64,000 nucleotides of DNA from Saccharum officinarum. Its lineage: Eukaryota; Streptophyta; Magnoliopsida; Poales; Poaceae. Positions 1-11,831 of this stretch are shown here, piece by piece. Location: positions 13,497,381 through 13,561,380 of the forward strand of contig CM036221.1 in assembly GCA_020631735.1 (NCBI GenBank). The letters are read 5' to 3'. Both the position numbers and the translations under genes were made by a program. The notes below the pieces were generated by a model. That model did no database searches and was not told the origin of the DNA. It worked only from the letters and a program-made list of their open reading frames with translations. Each line of letters opens with the position of its first letter. The stretch's first letter is position 1.

Positions 1-102
1 CCCACCGCGCCCCCTGTCCCCAAAGAGCATGAAACACGTTCAACTGCAACATTGCAAAGATATTGGAAAACTATGTTAAGTGCAACATCGGGTTGTAACT
101 GC
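1..102. repeat. Left remnant of a TGCAAC-type tandem repeat
   Basis: This stretch has the same TGCAACAT-type units that resume at 13453, on the other side of the retrotransposon. The two pieces were therefore one repeat tract before the element inserted. No gene is visible. Confidence 0.7.
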
Positions 103-544
103 TGAAAGCATCTAGGCCCCGAGGTTTGGTTTCGGCAATTGATGACAACGCTTTATTACCATGACTAACGTGTGTTTTGCAGAAACTTTGGTAAGTTAGG
201 TCATGGAGGTTTTAACTGCTTTGGGCACCATGGTATTCATGCCCCTTGATGGAAATCGTTTCGGTTTTCAAAAGAGTGACGTCAAGATTAAGGACGGTTA
301 GTTCCGGATGTCAAGGTGTTGAGAGACATTTGGAATAGTCGTTAGGATCTTCGTTTTTCTCTTTTGGCCGTACTATAAAGGGGGGCATGAGCGGGTAGCT
401 TGACCTAGGCGAGTCCTATGTTTAGGTGTGGTGCACACTTGTTAAACTTGGCGCTAGGCAGCTCTAGAATAGCTCAAAGTTCAGTTGGGAGCAACTTGGT
501 TCAAGTTGTGACGCTTTGCGGAAAGTTTCGGGTCTTTTTCCAGT

Positions 545-941
545 GACCGGACGCGGTCCTCGGCATGACCGGACGCGTCCGGTCAGTTCAGTTCCGCGAC
601 TGGGGTTTCAGCTCTGAGCACCGGACGCGGTCCTCGCGAGGACCGGACGCGGTGGTCAGAAGTCAACACGTGTCACTTTAGGGAAACACCCGATCGGACG
701 CGACCTGGGTGTGATCGGCGCGTCCGGTCATAGTCCAGTAAGGTCCTGAAACGACCGGACGCGTCCGGTCATCACCCATCGGACGCGGTAGCGCGTCCGG
801 TGCGAGTACAGTAAGCTCCACGCACGATCGGACGCGTCCGGTCACCCCTGACCGGTGCGTCCGGTCATCTAGGTGTTTTTCAGTTTTTGACCGTTACGAG
901 CGACCGGCGCGTCCGGTCAGTACGACCGGCGCGTCCGGTCA
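545..941. promoter_or_regulatory. U3 palindrome array (GACCGGACGCGTCCGGTC type)
   Basis: I count about eight GCGTCCGGT cores and eight (C)CGGACGCG cores, often fused into near-perfect palindromes, all within 450 bp upstream of the LTR TATA box. A CACGTGTC G-box-like site lies among them near 667. Palindrome clusters are known in LTRs of maize Sireviruses; a role in promoter function or epigenetic recognition is inference here. The same array is in the 3' LTR (about 12289-12684). Confidence 0.8.
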
Positions 942-992
942 GCTCGAGTTTTGCTGAGTCAGCAGGTAACGGTTCGTTTCGTCTGTGGGGTG

Positions 993-1000
993 TATAAATA
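993..1000 (+). promoter_or_regulatory. LTR TATA box
   Basis: TATAAATA lies about 50 bp downstream of the palindrome array, as expected for the U3 core promoter. The matching site in the 3' LTR is at 12737-12744. Confidence 0.7.
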
Positions 1001-1710
1001 CATCCCCACCACCTCTTTTAGAGGTCTCTTGCTCATTTGATCAGCTGATAAACACTTTTGAAGTGCAAGGTAGTGCAAGAGCACTAGTGAGGATAGAGAT
1101 TTGAGAATCAAAGCTTGAGAGTTCCTCACTAGCGATTAGAGAGTAACAAGTGTGCATCCACTTTCTCATTTAGGCTCGTAGAGGTCAAGTGAGAGTTCTA
1201 GCTTGTTACTCTTGGTGATCGCCATCACCTAGACGGCTTGGTGGTGATTGGGAGTTTGGTGTTCATCCGGCGGAGCTTGTGGATGACCCAACTCATCTTG
1301 TGAGCGGTTGTGGGTGATTCACCGCGACGGAGTGTCGAAGAATCAACCCGTAGAGAGCACTTGATCCTTGCGCGGATCAAGGGGGAGCGACACCCTTGCG
1401 CGGGTGCTCCAACGAGGACTAGTGGGGAGTGGCGACTCTCCGATACCTCGGAAAAACATCGCCGTGTTCCTTGCCCCTTTACATTCAAGCATTTACTTTC
1501 TCGTATTTACTTACATTGCTTGTTTACATTCCTAGACTTGCCATGCTAGACTAGGATTGGAAACTAGGGTGCAAAACTTTGTATCGGTAGACTCTCTAGG
1601 AACACAAGTAGACACTAGGGGTGAATTCCAGCTTGTAGGATTTATTCCTTGCTTTTATTTTTAGAAAAGCCCAATTCACCCCCCCTCTTGGGCATCTTGA
1701 TCCTTTCAAT

Positions 1711-1723
1711 TGGTATCGGAGCC
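1711..1723 (+). promoter_or_regulatory. Primer-binding site (initiator tRNA-Met type)
   Basis: TGGTATCGGAGCC begins two bases after the 5' LTR. It matches the usual copia PBS complementary to the 3' end of initiator methionine tRNA except for one base (G for A at position 8). Confidence 0.85.
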
Positions 1724-1761
1724 GTGTTGCTCTATTTTTAGGCTTTACCGCCTAGAGCAAG

Positions 1762-4109
1762 ATGTCTAATGGGGAAGGACCACCTCCCACTTTTGAGGGA
1801 GACGATTTTCCATATTGGAAAATTCGTATGGAGGCGTACCTCGAAGCCATAGATGTTGGGTGTCTTAGAGCCGCAACCGAAGGGCTTCCCCCATAAGGGA
1901 TCCCGCTAACCCAAGTGGTGACGAGGAGAAGTACGACCGGTGGAATGCAAAGGCCAAAAATGCACTCTACCGGGGCTTAGGCAAAGATATCTTCAATCGC
2001 GTGCGTAATGCAAAGAACGCTCATGAATTGTGGGAAAATCTTTGTGCTCTCCATGAGGGAACTAAGAGTGAGCGTGAGGAACGCTATCACATAGCCTTAA
2101 AGAAAATTAATTCTTTTGAGATGCTTCCCAAAGAAAGTGCTAATGACATGTACACTCGCTTGAATGTTCTTGTAGAGGACCTCAATGCTCTTGGGCTCAC
2201 CAAAATGAGTCAATCGGATGTTGCAAGGAAGATCTTGAGTGTGCTTCCCGTTGAGAAGTATGGACATATTGTCACCGTGCTTCACCAAAGTGATCTTTCC
2301 ACCGCAACACCAACGCAAGTTTTGGGGAAAATCAATGCTCATGAGATGTACATGCATATCACTCCGGAAGAGGGCTCATCATCTTCCAAGAAGAAAGACT
2401 TGGCCTTCAAAGCTAGTCATGACAAGAAGAAGATGAAAGGCCAAGCCATGATGGTGCAAGAAAGCTCAAGTGATAGTGATGTTGATGATGAATCACTTGC
2501 ACTCATGGTGAGAAAGACCACCAAGATGTTAAAGAAGCTTAACAAGAGTGGCATCAAGTTCGATGGCAAGAAGAAGAAATTCTTCACAAGTAGCAAGAGA
2601 AAGCCAATCTCGGAGATGGATTGCTACAATTGTGGTGAACTTGGTCATCTAGCTCATCAATGCCCTAGACCACCAAAAGACAAGTACAAGAACAAAAACA
2701 AGGGCAAGAAAAATGATTCAAGTGATGAAGAAGAAGAGAAGAAAAGGAACAAGCCATACAAGAAGAAGGATGGCAAAAAGAAGGAGTTCCACAAGAAAAA
2801 GAAGGGAGGAAAGGCATACATTGTTGGTGATTGGCTCACCGACATTGAATCATCATGTGAGTCCTCCGAAGATGAAAGCAATGATGAGAAAGAGAAGGTT
2901 GCCGCATTTGTGATGGGGCCATCATCTTCACCAACATCTTCATCACCACCTTCACCACCTCCTTCACCATCATCGTCCACTACTCACCTATGCCTTATGG
3001 CCAAGGGTGAACGAAAGGTACAAAACCATGATAGTGATGATGATGACGATAGTGATAGTGATGATGAATATGACTCACCTTCTTATGATGAACTTGTAAA
3101 ATTGTTAAACAAATACACTAAAATCATAAGAAGAACTAGAAGTGAAAATGATGATCTTCAAAATGAAAATGAATCACTCTCATCAAAGCTTGAAAATATT
3201 CAAAAGACTAGTGGTGAGTTTAGAGTTCAAAATGAAGTGATGTCTTCCACTCTCAAGGAACTCAAAACCTCCTATAAAGAGCTTAAAGATCAACATGATA
3301 AACTTGAGAAGAAGCATGATGAGCTCATCACTAGACACAATTCTCTAAAGGACAAATATACCACATTAAAAATTGATTATGATAGTCTTGTGGTTGCTAA
3401 TGAACTTGCTCTTGAGACACATGATGCTACTAACCATGTTGTTAAGTGTGATATAGCTACATCATGTGATGACTTGATCATTGAAAGCATTGAGCGAGGT
3501 TCTAGTAGCAAAGGCAAGAGTGTGGTTGAGTCAAGCAACCATGATGATTATGCCAAGATTAAGAGTGAAAATGAGAAGCTTGCAAGTGAGAACAAGAAGC
3601 TAAAAGGTTTGATGGCTCTTGAGAAGCAACCAACAAATGAGTCACTCATTGAAGAAAACAAAAAGCTCAAGCAAGAAAAAGAGCATCTCAAGACCGGCCT
3701 AAGCAAGTTCACAAGAGGCCAACATTTGCAAAGTGAGCTCCTCATGAACACCGTAATGAAGATGGATAGAAGTGGTATTGGGTACTTGGCAAATCAAGAG
3801 AAGAAAGCAAAAGCTCAACAACAACAAAGCAAGTCAAAGCCCAAGCCAAAGAGATGTGTTGAGTGTGGTCAAGAAGGTCACTTTGCTCATGAATGCAAAA
3901 CTCCACCACCACAACCCTTGCCCAAGCATGCTAGACCCTTCGCTTTCAATGCTCATTATATGCTAAGAAAAGATTCAAATGGAAAGATGAAAGTCATGTT
4001 TTTGGGTCCCCCAAACAAGAATAGGCCAAAGAAAATATGGGTTGCCAAGTCACTAGTGGATAAAGTCAAGGGCCCCTCTCAAGTTTGGGTCCCTAAACAA
4101 AAAGCTTGA
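1762..4109 (+). pseudogene. gag: Sirevirus gag, frame-broken near its start
   Basis: Gag forms the virus-like particle and binds element RNA. The start ATG at 1762 opens a 44-codon frame typical of copia gag N-termini (aromatic YWKIRM motif), closed by TAA at 1894-1896. The rest of gag continues in a frame offset by one base, from about 1897 to TGA at 4109. The offset falls at a C run around 1887-1892. The main part has two CX2CX4HX4C zinc knuckles (2622-2663 and 3855-3896), lysine-rich and aspartate/serine-rich acidic stretches, and a long coiled-coil region (about 3090-3720). At over 700 residues it is much longer than most copia gags, as in Sireviruses. Pol follows in a different frame 15 bases downstream. 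The offset could be a real mutation or a sequencing error in the homopolymer. Confidence 0.85.
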
Positions 4110-4123
4110 TCTCTTGTGTGTAG

Positions 4124-7100
4124 GTGAACTACAAGACCGGTGGAACTCATTGGGTTATTGATAGTGGTTGCACTCAACATATGACCGGTGATCCTCGTAT
4201 GTTCACTACCATTGAAGAGAATAGTATATGTCAAGAGAAGATCACATTTGGGGATAATTCAAAGAGCAAAGTCAAGGGCATAGGCAAGATTGCAATATCA
4301 CATGATCACTCACTCTCAAATGTGCTTTATGTTGCTTCATTGAGTTTCAACTTGTTGTCCGTTGGGCAACTTTGTGACCTTGGCTTCCAATGCTTGTTCA
4401 CACCAAATGAAGTGGAAGTTTCAAAGATAGATGACAAGCAAGTGATATTCAAAGGCTTTAGATACAATAATCTTTATCTTGTTGACTTCACCTCCGAAGA
4501 TGCAAATTTGATGACATGTTTGTTCACCAAGACCTCACTTGGTTGGCTTTGGCATAGGAGGCTTGCTCATGTTGGAATGAACACTCTCAACAAGCTATTG
4601 AAGAAAGAACTAGTGAGAGGATTGAAGGATGTGAAGTTTGAAAAGGACAAACCTTGTAGTGCATGTCAAGCGGGCAAACAAGTTGCAAACACTCATCCAA
4701 CCAAAGCTTTCATGTCAACTTCAAGAGTGTTAGAACTTCTACACATGGATTTGTTTGGGCCTACAACATACAAGAGCTTGGGTGGTAATCTCTATTGTCT
4801 TGTGATAGTGGATGACTACTCAAGGTATACATGGACTTTCTTCCTTCATGATAAATCCGAAGTGGCAAATTGCTTCAAGAAGTTTGCAAAGAGAGCTCAA
4901 AATGAATTTGAAGTCAAGATAAAGAAGATTAGAAGTGACAATGGGAAAGAATTTGACAACACCAACATTGAAGCTTATTGTGATGAAATTGGAATCAAGC
5001 ATGAGGTTTCTTCAACCTACACTCCTCAACAAAATGGTGTAGTTGAGAGAAAGAACCGAACTTTGATCACCCTTGCAAGAACAATGCTAGATGAGTACAA
5101 CACTCCGGAGAAGTTGTGGGCCGAGGCAATCAACACCGCATGCTATGCTTCAAATCGCCTCTTCCTACAAAAGTTTCTTGGCAAGACCCCCTATGAGTTG
5201 CTCAATGGCAAGAAGCCGGACGTTTCCTTCTTCCGGGTGTTTGGTTGCAAATGTTACATCTACAAGAAGCGTCAACACCTAGGGAAGTTTCAAAGACGTT
5301 GTGATATTGGCTTTCTTGTTGGTTACTCATCAAAGTCCAAAGCATATAGAGTATTTAACCATGCCACCGGTTTGGTTGAAGAAACATATGATGTGGAATT
5401 TGATGAATCTAATGGCTCCCAAGGAGCAATTGAGAATTGTGATGATGTAGGTGATGAACCCTTGAGGGAGGCCATGAAGAACATGCCCGTGGGAGACATC
5501 AAGCCAAAAGATGATGATGACGATGTACAAATTGTTGATCCACCATCTTCATCACGTGTGCCTCAAGATGATAACAAGAATGAGAGAGTTGAAAATGAAG
5601 ACACTCATGTCTCTCATGAACAATCCGAGGCACAAGCTCAAGATGTTGATGCTCCTCATCCACCTCCTCAAGTGATTGATAAAAGAAATTCACCACTACT
5701 TCAAGCACATCCACAAGATCTCATCATAGGGAGTCCTACAAAGGGAGTAATGACTCGATCTCAAAAGCTAGCTTCTTTTGTTGAACATCACTCTTTTGTC
5801 TCTTGTGTTGAACCTAAGAATGTAGAAGAAGCTCTTCAAGATCCGGATTGGGTGATTGCAATGCATGAAGAGTTGAACAACTTCACCCGAAATCAAGTAT
5901 GGACACTTGAAGAGCATCCCAAAGGTGCAAGAGTCATTGGAACCAAGTGGGTGTTCCGAAACAAGCAAGATGACCAAGGCATAGTGGTGAGGAACAAGGC
6001 AAGACTAGTTGCAAAGGGGTTCTCTCAAGTTGAAGGTCTTGATTTTGGAGAAACCTTTGCACCCGTTGCAAGACTTGAAGCCATTCGTATCCTCCTTGCT
6101 TATGCATCACATCATGATATGAAACTATATCAAATGGATGTGAAAAGTGCATTCTTAAATGGCTTTATAAATGAACTAGTCTATGTTAATCAACCTCCCG
6201 GGTTTGAAGACCCTAGATATCCTAATCATGTTTATAGGTTGTCCAAGGCGTTATATGGGCTCAAGCAAGCCCCTAGAGCGTGGTATGAACGCCTTCGGGA
6301 CTTCCTCATTGAGAAGGGCTTCACCATTGGGAAGGTCGACACCACACTATTCACCAAGAAGTTTAATGGGGAGATCTTCATTTGTCAAGTATATGTTGAT
6401 GATATTATCTTCGGATCAACAAATGAAGATTATTGCAAAGAATTTGGTGAATTGATGTCAAAGGAATTCGAGATGTCAATGATTGGTGAGCTCACATTCT
6501 TCCTTGGCTTTCAAGTAAAGCAAATGAGAGAAGGGATTTTCATCTCTCAAGAAAAGTATACCAAGGATCTTCTCAAAAGATTCAAGATGGAAGAATGCAA
6601 ACCAATCAAGACCCCAATGCCATCAAATGGACATCTCGACCTAGATGAGGGAGGTAAACCGGTTGATCAAACTCTCTACCGTTCTATGATTGGTAGCTTG
6701 TTATACCTTACCGCATCTAGGCCCGATATCATGTTTAGTGTGTGCATGTGTGCTCGCTTTCAAGCATGCCCTAAAGAACCTCACCTAAGTGCCGTAAAAA
6801 GAATCCTAAGATATCTTAAGCTCACCCCAAGCATTGGTCTTTGGTATCCCAAAGGAGCTAGATTCCAACTAGTTGGCTATTCCGATTCGGACTATGCCGG
6901 TTGCAAGATTGATAGAAAAAGCACATCCGGAGGGTGCCATTTGCTTGGAAGATCTTTAGTATCTTGGTCATCTAAAAAGCAAAATAGTGTGGCTTTGTCC
7001 ACCGCCGAGGCGGAATACATTGCCGCGGGGGCTTGTTGTGCACAAATCCTATATATGAAACAAACCCTCCTAGACTATGGAATTGTTCTTGAAAAGGTGC

Positions 7101-7348
7101 CACTTTTATGTGACAACGAAAGTGCCGTTAAAATTGCTAACAATCCGGTACAACACTCACGCACCAAGCACATTGATATCCGCCATCACTTTCTAAGAGA
7201 TCACGTTGCTAAAAATGATATATCACTAGAAGGTGTAAGAAGTGAAAATCAATTAGCGGATATCTTCACCAAACCTTTGGATGAGGCAACCTTTTGTAGG
7301 TTAAGAAGTGAACTCAATGTGCTTGATTCTAGCAACTTTAAAAAATGA
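4124..7348 (+). CDS. pol: Sirevirus pol polyprotein (PR-INT-RT-RH), open
   Basis: This 1074-residue frame encodes the retrotransposition enzymes. In order: aspartic protease with a DSG catalytic triad near residue 13; GAG pre-integrase with the HX3H..CX2C zinc-binding pattern (about residues 145-185); integrase core with a DDE arrangement (HMDLFG, DDYS, then a downstream E in the VVERKNR region); reverse transcriptase (about 585-830) with the YVDD active site near residue 757; and RNase H (about 920-1040) with the DSDYAG and STAEAEY motifs. No stop or frameshift is visible. The frame opens at GTG at 4124 and no ATG is near the protease, so translation probably depends on gag read-through or frameshifting from the preceding frame; I cannot see the exact mechanism. 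Confidence 0.9.
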   Translation: MNYKTGGTHWVIDSGCTQHMTGDPRMFTTIEENSICQEKITFGDNSKSKVKGIGKIAISHDHSLSNVLYVASLSFNLLSVGQLCDLGFQCLFTPNEVEVSKIDDKQVIFKGFRYNNLYLVDFTSEDANLMTCLFTKTSLGWLWHRRLAHVGMNTLNKLLKKELVRGLKDVKFEKDKPCSACQAGKQVANTHPTKAFMSTSRVLELLHMDLFGPTTYKSLGGNLYCLVIVDDYSRYTWTFFLHDKSEVANCFKKFAKRAQNEFEVKIKKIRSDNGKEFDNTNIEAYCDEIGIKHEVSSTYTPQQNGVVERKNRTLITLARTMLDEYNTPEKLWAEAINTACYASNRLFLQKFLGKTPYELLNGKKPDVSFFRVFGCKCYIYKKRQHLGKFQRRCDIGFLVGYSSKSKAYRVFNHATGLVEETYDVEFDESNGSQGAIENCDDVGDEPLREAMKNMPVGDIKPKDDDDDVQIVDPPSSSRVPQDDNKNERVENEDTHVSHEQSEAQAQDVDAPHPPPQVIDKRNSPLLQAHPQDLIIGSPTKGVMTRSQKLASFVEHHSFVSCVEPKNVEEALQDPDWVIAMHEELNNFTRNQVWTLEEHPKGARVIGTKWVFRNKQDDQGIVVRNKARLVAKGFSQVEGLDFGETFAPVARLEAIRILLAYASHHDMKLYQMDVKSAFLNGFINELVYVNQPPGFEDPRYPNHVYRLSKALYGLKQAPRAWYERLRDFLIEKGFTIGKVDTTLFTKKFNGEIFICQVYVDDIIFGSTNEDYCKEFGELMSKEFEMSMIGELTFFLGFQVKQMREGIFISQEKYTKDLLKRFKMEECKPIKTPMPSNGHLDLDEGGKPVDQTLYRSMIGSLLYLTASRPDIMFSVCMCARFQACPKEPHLSAVKRILRYLKLTPSIGLWYPKGARFQLVGYSDSDYAGCKIDRKSTSGGCHLLGRSLVSWSSKKQNSVALSTAEAEYIAAGACCAQILYMKQTLLDYGIVLEKVPLLCDNESAVKIANNPVQHSRTKHIDIRHHFLRDHVAKNDISLEGVRSENQLADIFTKPLDEATFCRLRSELNVLDSSNFKK

Positions 7349-7842
7349 GCGTGTGTTGTCTCCTGCATTGCATTGTATAATATGCCATGTTTATTTTTTT
7401 TGCAATGCATTTAGGGCTTGGCTAACACGGTTACGATAACCCTCCTTTGGAGGAGTGAAAAAGCCTAACCGTGGATCAAACTTGACAAGCATTCTAGTTT
7501 TACCTTCTTGTATTGCATTGCATTTGCATGGTTGTTCGCTTGTCGTTTCTTTTCGGTTAAGCTTTGAGCAACCTCTGTGTTCGTCCATGGATAGAGAGAG
7601 CATTTTGACGCTCCTAAAGGTTCAAAAACTCTATTGCATGGCCATACGTTGCTCCTCGGGTGTTTATTGCCTATTTTCTTAAAAATAATACTAGCCTAAG
7701 GCAATCTATTTTAATTTTTTGAGGGTTTGAGTGAGGTCTCTCATTTCATGTTCCAATTGGTGTTTATTTGTGTCTCTTTGGTTTGGAACCTGATTGGGAG
7801 AAGTCGCGTCGAAGTTCGGAACAAAGAAGGGCGAAGAACAGT
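7349..7842 (+). other. Spacer between pol and the internal promoter-like array
   Basis: About 500 bp with no convincing ORF or repeat, made of T-rich and mixed sequence. It probably belongs to the element's long non-coding spacer. Confidence 0.5.
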
Positions 7843-8170
7843 CACCGGACGCTGCACCGGACGCAGTAGTGCTTCACCACCGCGTCCGGTCTCGGCGTCC
7901 AGCAGCGCGTCCGGTCATCCAGGAGACCATCTCCAGATCCAATGATCGGACGCTGCACCGGACGCGCCTCTGTTTGACCACCGCGTCCGGTCCCGGTTAC
8001 CACCACCGCGTCCGGTCATTCGCGATGATTTCCCGAACTTCCAACGACCGGACTCAGACCGCGTCCGGTCAGTCCGCACCGGACGCGTCAGGTCACTCCA
8101 GGAGCTTACTGGAGTATGACCGGACGCTGCACCACCGCGTCCGGTCATATCGACCACCGCGTCCGGTCAT
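7843..8170. promoter_or_regulatory. Internal copy of the U3-type palindrome array
   Basis: About seven GCGTCCGGT cores plus several ACCGGACGC cores are packed in 330 bp between pol and the env-like ORF. A CACGTGTC G-box-like site follows at 8171-8178. Core motifs and G-box are the same as in the LTR U3, but the spacers differ, so this is not simply a displaced LTR fragment. Confidence 0.75.
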
Positions 8171-8195
8171 CACGTGTCGCGCGGATCTAACTCCT

Positions 8196-8202
8196 TATAA
8201 AA
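8196..8202 (+). promoter_or_regulatory. Candidate internal TATA box for the env-like gene
   Basis: TATAAAA lies about 25 bp after the internal array and is followed by a pyrimidine-rich, GC-rich leader like a plant 5' UTR. A start site near 8225-8235 would be expected; this is inference without transcript data. Confidence 0.5.
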
Positions 8203-8698
8203 CCGTTTCGTCCCCGACCAATCTTTTTCACCCGCCCGAGCTTCCGCCGCCGCCTTGCCCTATCCGCCGTTTCGCCGACTCGCCATCACCGCCGGCTCCT
8301 CAACTTCTACCCGGCCGCCGGCGACCTTCCGTCGAGCACGCGCCACCCCCTTCCTCGCCCGCACGCGCTCGTCGCTCGCGCACCGCCGCCCGCTCCCGCG
8401 CCGCCCGCAGCTGCGCTGCCACCGACCGCGCCACCGCCGCGCCGCCGTCGCCCGACCGCGCCACCACCGCCGGTGAACCGCGCCCCTGCGAGCCAGCTTC
8501 GTCCCCGACATTGGTACGACTCGTGCTTGCCTCCGATCGTTTTTCATCAATCTGCCCTAACCCTAATCCTAACCCTAGGGTTCGTCGGTCGTTCGTTCGT
8601 CAACGAGTTTCGTCGCGAGTTGTCTTCTTCGCGAAGAGCTCGTCCGGTGGTTTCGGGAAATCTCGCAATCTAGGTCACCGTCGTCTCGTCGATCTGAG

Positions 8699-8810
8699 GT
8701 AGCTTCGCGTTTCGATTCACTTCGTATCTCACATGCTTGCTATCTCTAGGTTTCCGTACCTTTTAGTTATATATGTGTTTATAGTAGATCTCTCTATTCC
8801 GTCTTTGCAG
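8699..8810 (+). other. Candidate 112-bp leader intron upstream of the env-like ORF
   Basis: GAG|GTAGC at 8699 and a T-rich tract ending TTTGCAG at 8810 give good plant splice sites. Between 8203 and 8939 there is otherwise only leader-like sequence, with telo-box-like CCCTAA units near 8555-8580. The 302-codon frame across 7794-8702 is low-complexity Pro/Arg/Ala and overlaps promoter-like DNA, so I do not call it a gene. Confidence 0.45.
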
Positions 8811-8939
8811 CGAGTCTGTTGTGTGTCAGGGTGAGATCTGTTTGCTAAATCCGAGGCCAAGCCTGCGGATACGGATTGAGGCCAAGCCTCTTGAGTGACA
8901 GTTCATCATCTTACAGAGGTTCTCAGTCACTGTGTCAGC

Positions 8940-11393
8940 ATGGTGCGTTGCAAGAACGTTGGTGGTGCTTCTGGTGACGGGAACGACAGTCCTCCTCGTC
9001 GGTCTGAGATTGCACGTGGGAAGCGTATCAAGGTCATGGCCAGAAAGAAGAAGAAGACACTTACAGAGGCAGAGATTGCTCAGGCCGTAGCAGATGCAGC
9101 AGAGCAGGCAGAGAGAGGTGGCAGGAGCAGTGGCATACGCATAGGCGAGCGTCGCTTTCATCTTGAAGGTCGACAGCTCGGCACAGAGGCCACTGAGGGC
9201 ACTGAGGATACTAGAGCTACAGAGGATATGTCAGTTGATCCTCCCACAGAGACCACAGAGGCTCCAGAGGCTACAGCAGAGGAGCAGTCAGCTCAGTCTC
9301 CAGTACGTCGCCGCTCTACTCGCGCCCGTACTCAGGTGTCTCCTCGGCCAGAGGGTCAGCGACGTGGAGCACGGCCTCCTCCCAGAGCTAGAGGTTCACC
9401 CCCGGTCGAGCACTTTGACTTGAGGGGTGCTTCAGCACGTCAGGTGCAGGGGTTGAGGTTCGTGGAGGTCAGTCGGTGGTTTCCACCTGTGAGGGATCCC
9501 AGAGCTTCAGAAGGGTTCTATACCCCTCTTCAGGAGGATTTCTACAGAGCTCTAGTTGACAGCGGTATTGCTTTCCGACCACAGAGGGTCTGTCGACTTG
9601 AGTCACTAGTCGAGGTTGTGGGAGAGCAGCTACGTCCGCACCTGTCCTTTCTGCCAGGCTTGTCAGATCTTCTTGGACGGACAGGTGCATACTGCGGCAC
9701 ATGGGTCAGAGAGTTTTATGCTTCACTATGGATTGATCCTGCCCATGATTTCATTCACTTTGCATTCTGAGGCCGCGATCACCGCCTATACAGCAGCAGA
9801 GTGCGGGAGATTCTCAGACTCCCAGCTTTTGACACAAAGATACATCAGCTGTGTTATGGTCAGACTCCTCCTCCGAGACGCCCTCACGACGGGACAGTGC
9901 CACCTACAGACTTGGTTCGACCCTGCTTCCGTGAGCCTTTTGGCCAAGGGTCTCGTCGCACACCCGCCAGTTTGACACCACTGGCCAGAGTTTTGGATGC
10001 TATAGTCAGACGCACACTTCTTCCCAGACTTGGCTACAGAGAGGGACTGACTCGGATGCAGTTATGGGTTGTTCACCACCTCCTCTCACAGACACAGTTT
10101 GATATATGGGATCTCATACTTAGTGAAATGGAGGACACCATAGCTGAGGGCTTCAAGGGTAACCGTCAGCTGCCCTATGCACACTGGATCTGCTTCATTA
10201 TCAGATCATCTATTCAGCTGCCAGCAGAGATCCGAGCTGAGATATCAGATACTACCACTGCTTTTCCTGAGTATGATATCCGTCAGCTTTGGACGTCAGT
10301 CACCAGAGATCAGGCCCCAGTGCCAGGACAGCGTGTGCGACCTGAGGTTCCTGAGACAGCAGCTGAGCAGGACGCCACAGTTGATGAGCTTGCAGAGGCA
10401 GAGCTTGCAGATCTTGACGCTCAGCCTGCTGACCTTCCTGAGGATGGGACATCTGACAGCACTGATGAGGACTACCAGCCCATCCCCAGGTACCGGTCTC
10501 CTCGGTCCCACGACCACGAGGCCGGTGGCTCTGGTTCAGCCTCCCGCACAGACCCAGCCATGGTGGCAATTCTTGAGAGGTTGACCCAGGCACAGGAGCA
10601 ACAGCAACAGCAAATACAGCGACAGGCTCAGGACACAGCTGCAGCACTTGCACAGATTCAGGCTCGTCAGGACGAGTTTCAGCGACAGCAGCTTGAGATC
10701 CAGAGGCAGCAAGTCGAAATGCAGAGACAGCAATATGAGATTCAGCGACAGACTGCAGCTAGTCAGCAGCAATACTTGGATCTCCTGCGCCACCTAGTCA
10801 CGGTTGGGGTTCCTCCGCCTACTTCTGTCCTGACTTCTACTTTACCATCTTCTGATCCATCGAGTCAGGGACAGCCAGGTTTCCAGTTCACATCTCCACA
10901 ACAGCAGGTTCCCCAGTCTTTTCAGTCCCCGAGCTTCACTCCTATTCACACGGGGTTTACACCATCAGACCAGCCTCGCCCTCACCTCCTGACAGGCACA
11001 CCTTTCGGTGATTTCAGTGCTACCTACAGCGAGTTGACTGGTCAGCCGACGCCCTCGCATACTACAGTTGCTACTTCTTCAGGGTTGTCAGCTTCAGAGG
11101 CAGCTATCCCTCCAGTAACAGGGACTGGTACTACAGAGACTCTACCTTCGTCAGTTGCCTCCACAGATCTTCCTGCTTCTGGCTCGCTACAGGCTCAGGT
11201 CACTCAGACGGATCCTATCATTACGACAGTACCTGTTCCTGCCTTTCAGACCCAGACAGTTACACAGCCACATGCTTCATCAGAGGGTCAGCCAGATAGC
11301 TCAGATTCCGAGGGCGATTCTCTACACTTCGTGTTCACTCCACGCACCTCGGCACCCGACACGACTCCGTCTGTCCCCCCGTCAGATCCTTAG
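8940..11393 (+). pseudogene. Sirevirus env-like ORF with one in-frame stop
   Basis: From the ATG at 8940 the frame runs to TGA at 9768-9770 and then continues in the same frame to 11393, giving about 800 codons split by a single stop. The N-terminal part is basic (RKKKK near residue 35) and Thr/Glu-rich. The middle (about 9400-10330) looks globular and resembles the family annotated as putative plant transposon protein. The C-terminal part has a Gln-rich coiled coil (about 10580-10800) and a Ser/Thr/Pro-rich tail. ORFs in this position in Sireviruses are called env-like. I see no clear signal peptide or transmembrane anchor, so an envelope role is unproven. It has its own promoter-like region and leader upstream. 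Confidence 0.7.
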
Positions 11394-11421
11394 ATTAGTT
11401 CTTTTTTTGGCGCTTGATGCC

Positions 11422-11437
11422 AAAGGGGGAGAGAGAG
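11422..11437 (+). other. Additional polypurine tract
   Basis: AAAGGGGGAGAGAGAG lies just after the env-like stop and closely resembles the tract next to the 3' LTR. Multiple polypurine tracts are a known Sirevirus trait. Confidence 0.6.
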
Positions 11438-11831
11438 TAGTTTCAGGGGGAGTTTTGAGAGAGGTTTTCGTTTTTTATTGTGTGCTACATTCATGCATCA
11501 TGTTTTCTTTTCAGTCATTGCATTCGTGTGACATGTCGTTGTGAGATAAAACTTTGAGTTTTAATGTTTCATCCTGTTAGTGTTATCTCTTGTCACCGTT
11601 ATTTTTTTATAGCTCTAAGGTTATGCTTCCGTGCCTTACTCCGTTTTTATGAGCTATATCCTTTTGTGTACTAACGTTTTTTTGTCTTATCCTATGAGTA
11701 CACTCTTTTGGCTTGGGACACATAAGCAATCCCTTTCACCTCTTAGCTTATTGCTTGTCGCTTATGTGAACCATGCATGCTCAAAAACCTCAACTCCAAT
11801 TTTTCATATCTGAGTGTTGTCATCAATCACC

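Larger units (their letters stand above)
103..1708 (+). repeat. 5' LTR of the Sirevirus element
   Basis: The 5' LTR is direct-repeat partner of 11846-13452. U3 contains a dense array of CpG-rich palindromes (545-941), then a TATA box at 993-1000. The short ORFs near 1225-1549 occur identically in both LTRs and lie in transcribed leader or R/U5 sequence; I do not regard them as genes. Confidence 0.95.

Noticed and set aside
1225..1549. Open frames on both strands in the 5' LTR, repeated at 12969-13293
   Set aside because: They lie wholly inside LTR leader sequence, are identical because the LTRs are, and match no family I recognise.
8550..8580. Telomere-like CCCTAA units
   Set aside because: Only a few imperfect units in a leader-like context. 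More likely a telo-box than a telomere remnant.
7794..8702. 302-codon plus-strand frame between pol and the env-like ORF
   Set aside because: It translates the palindrome array and a GC-rich leader into Pro/Arg/Ala repeats and crosses the candidate TATA box.
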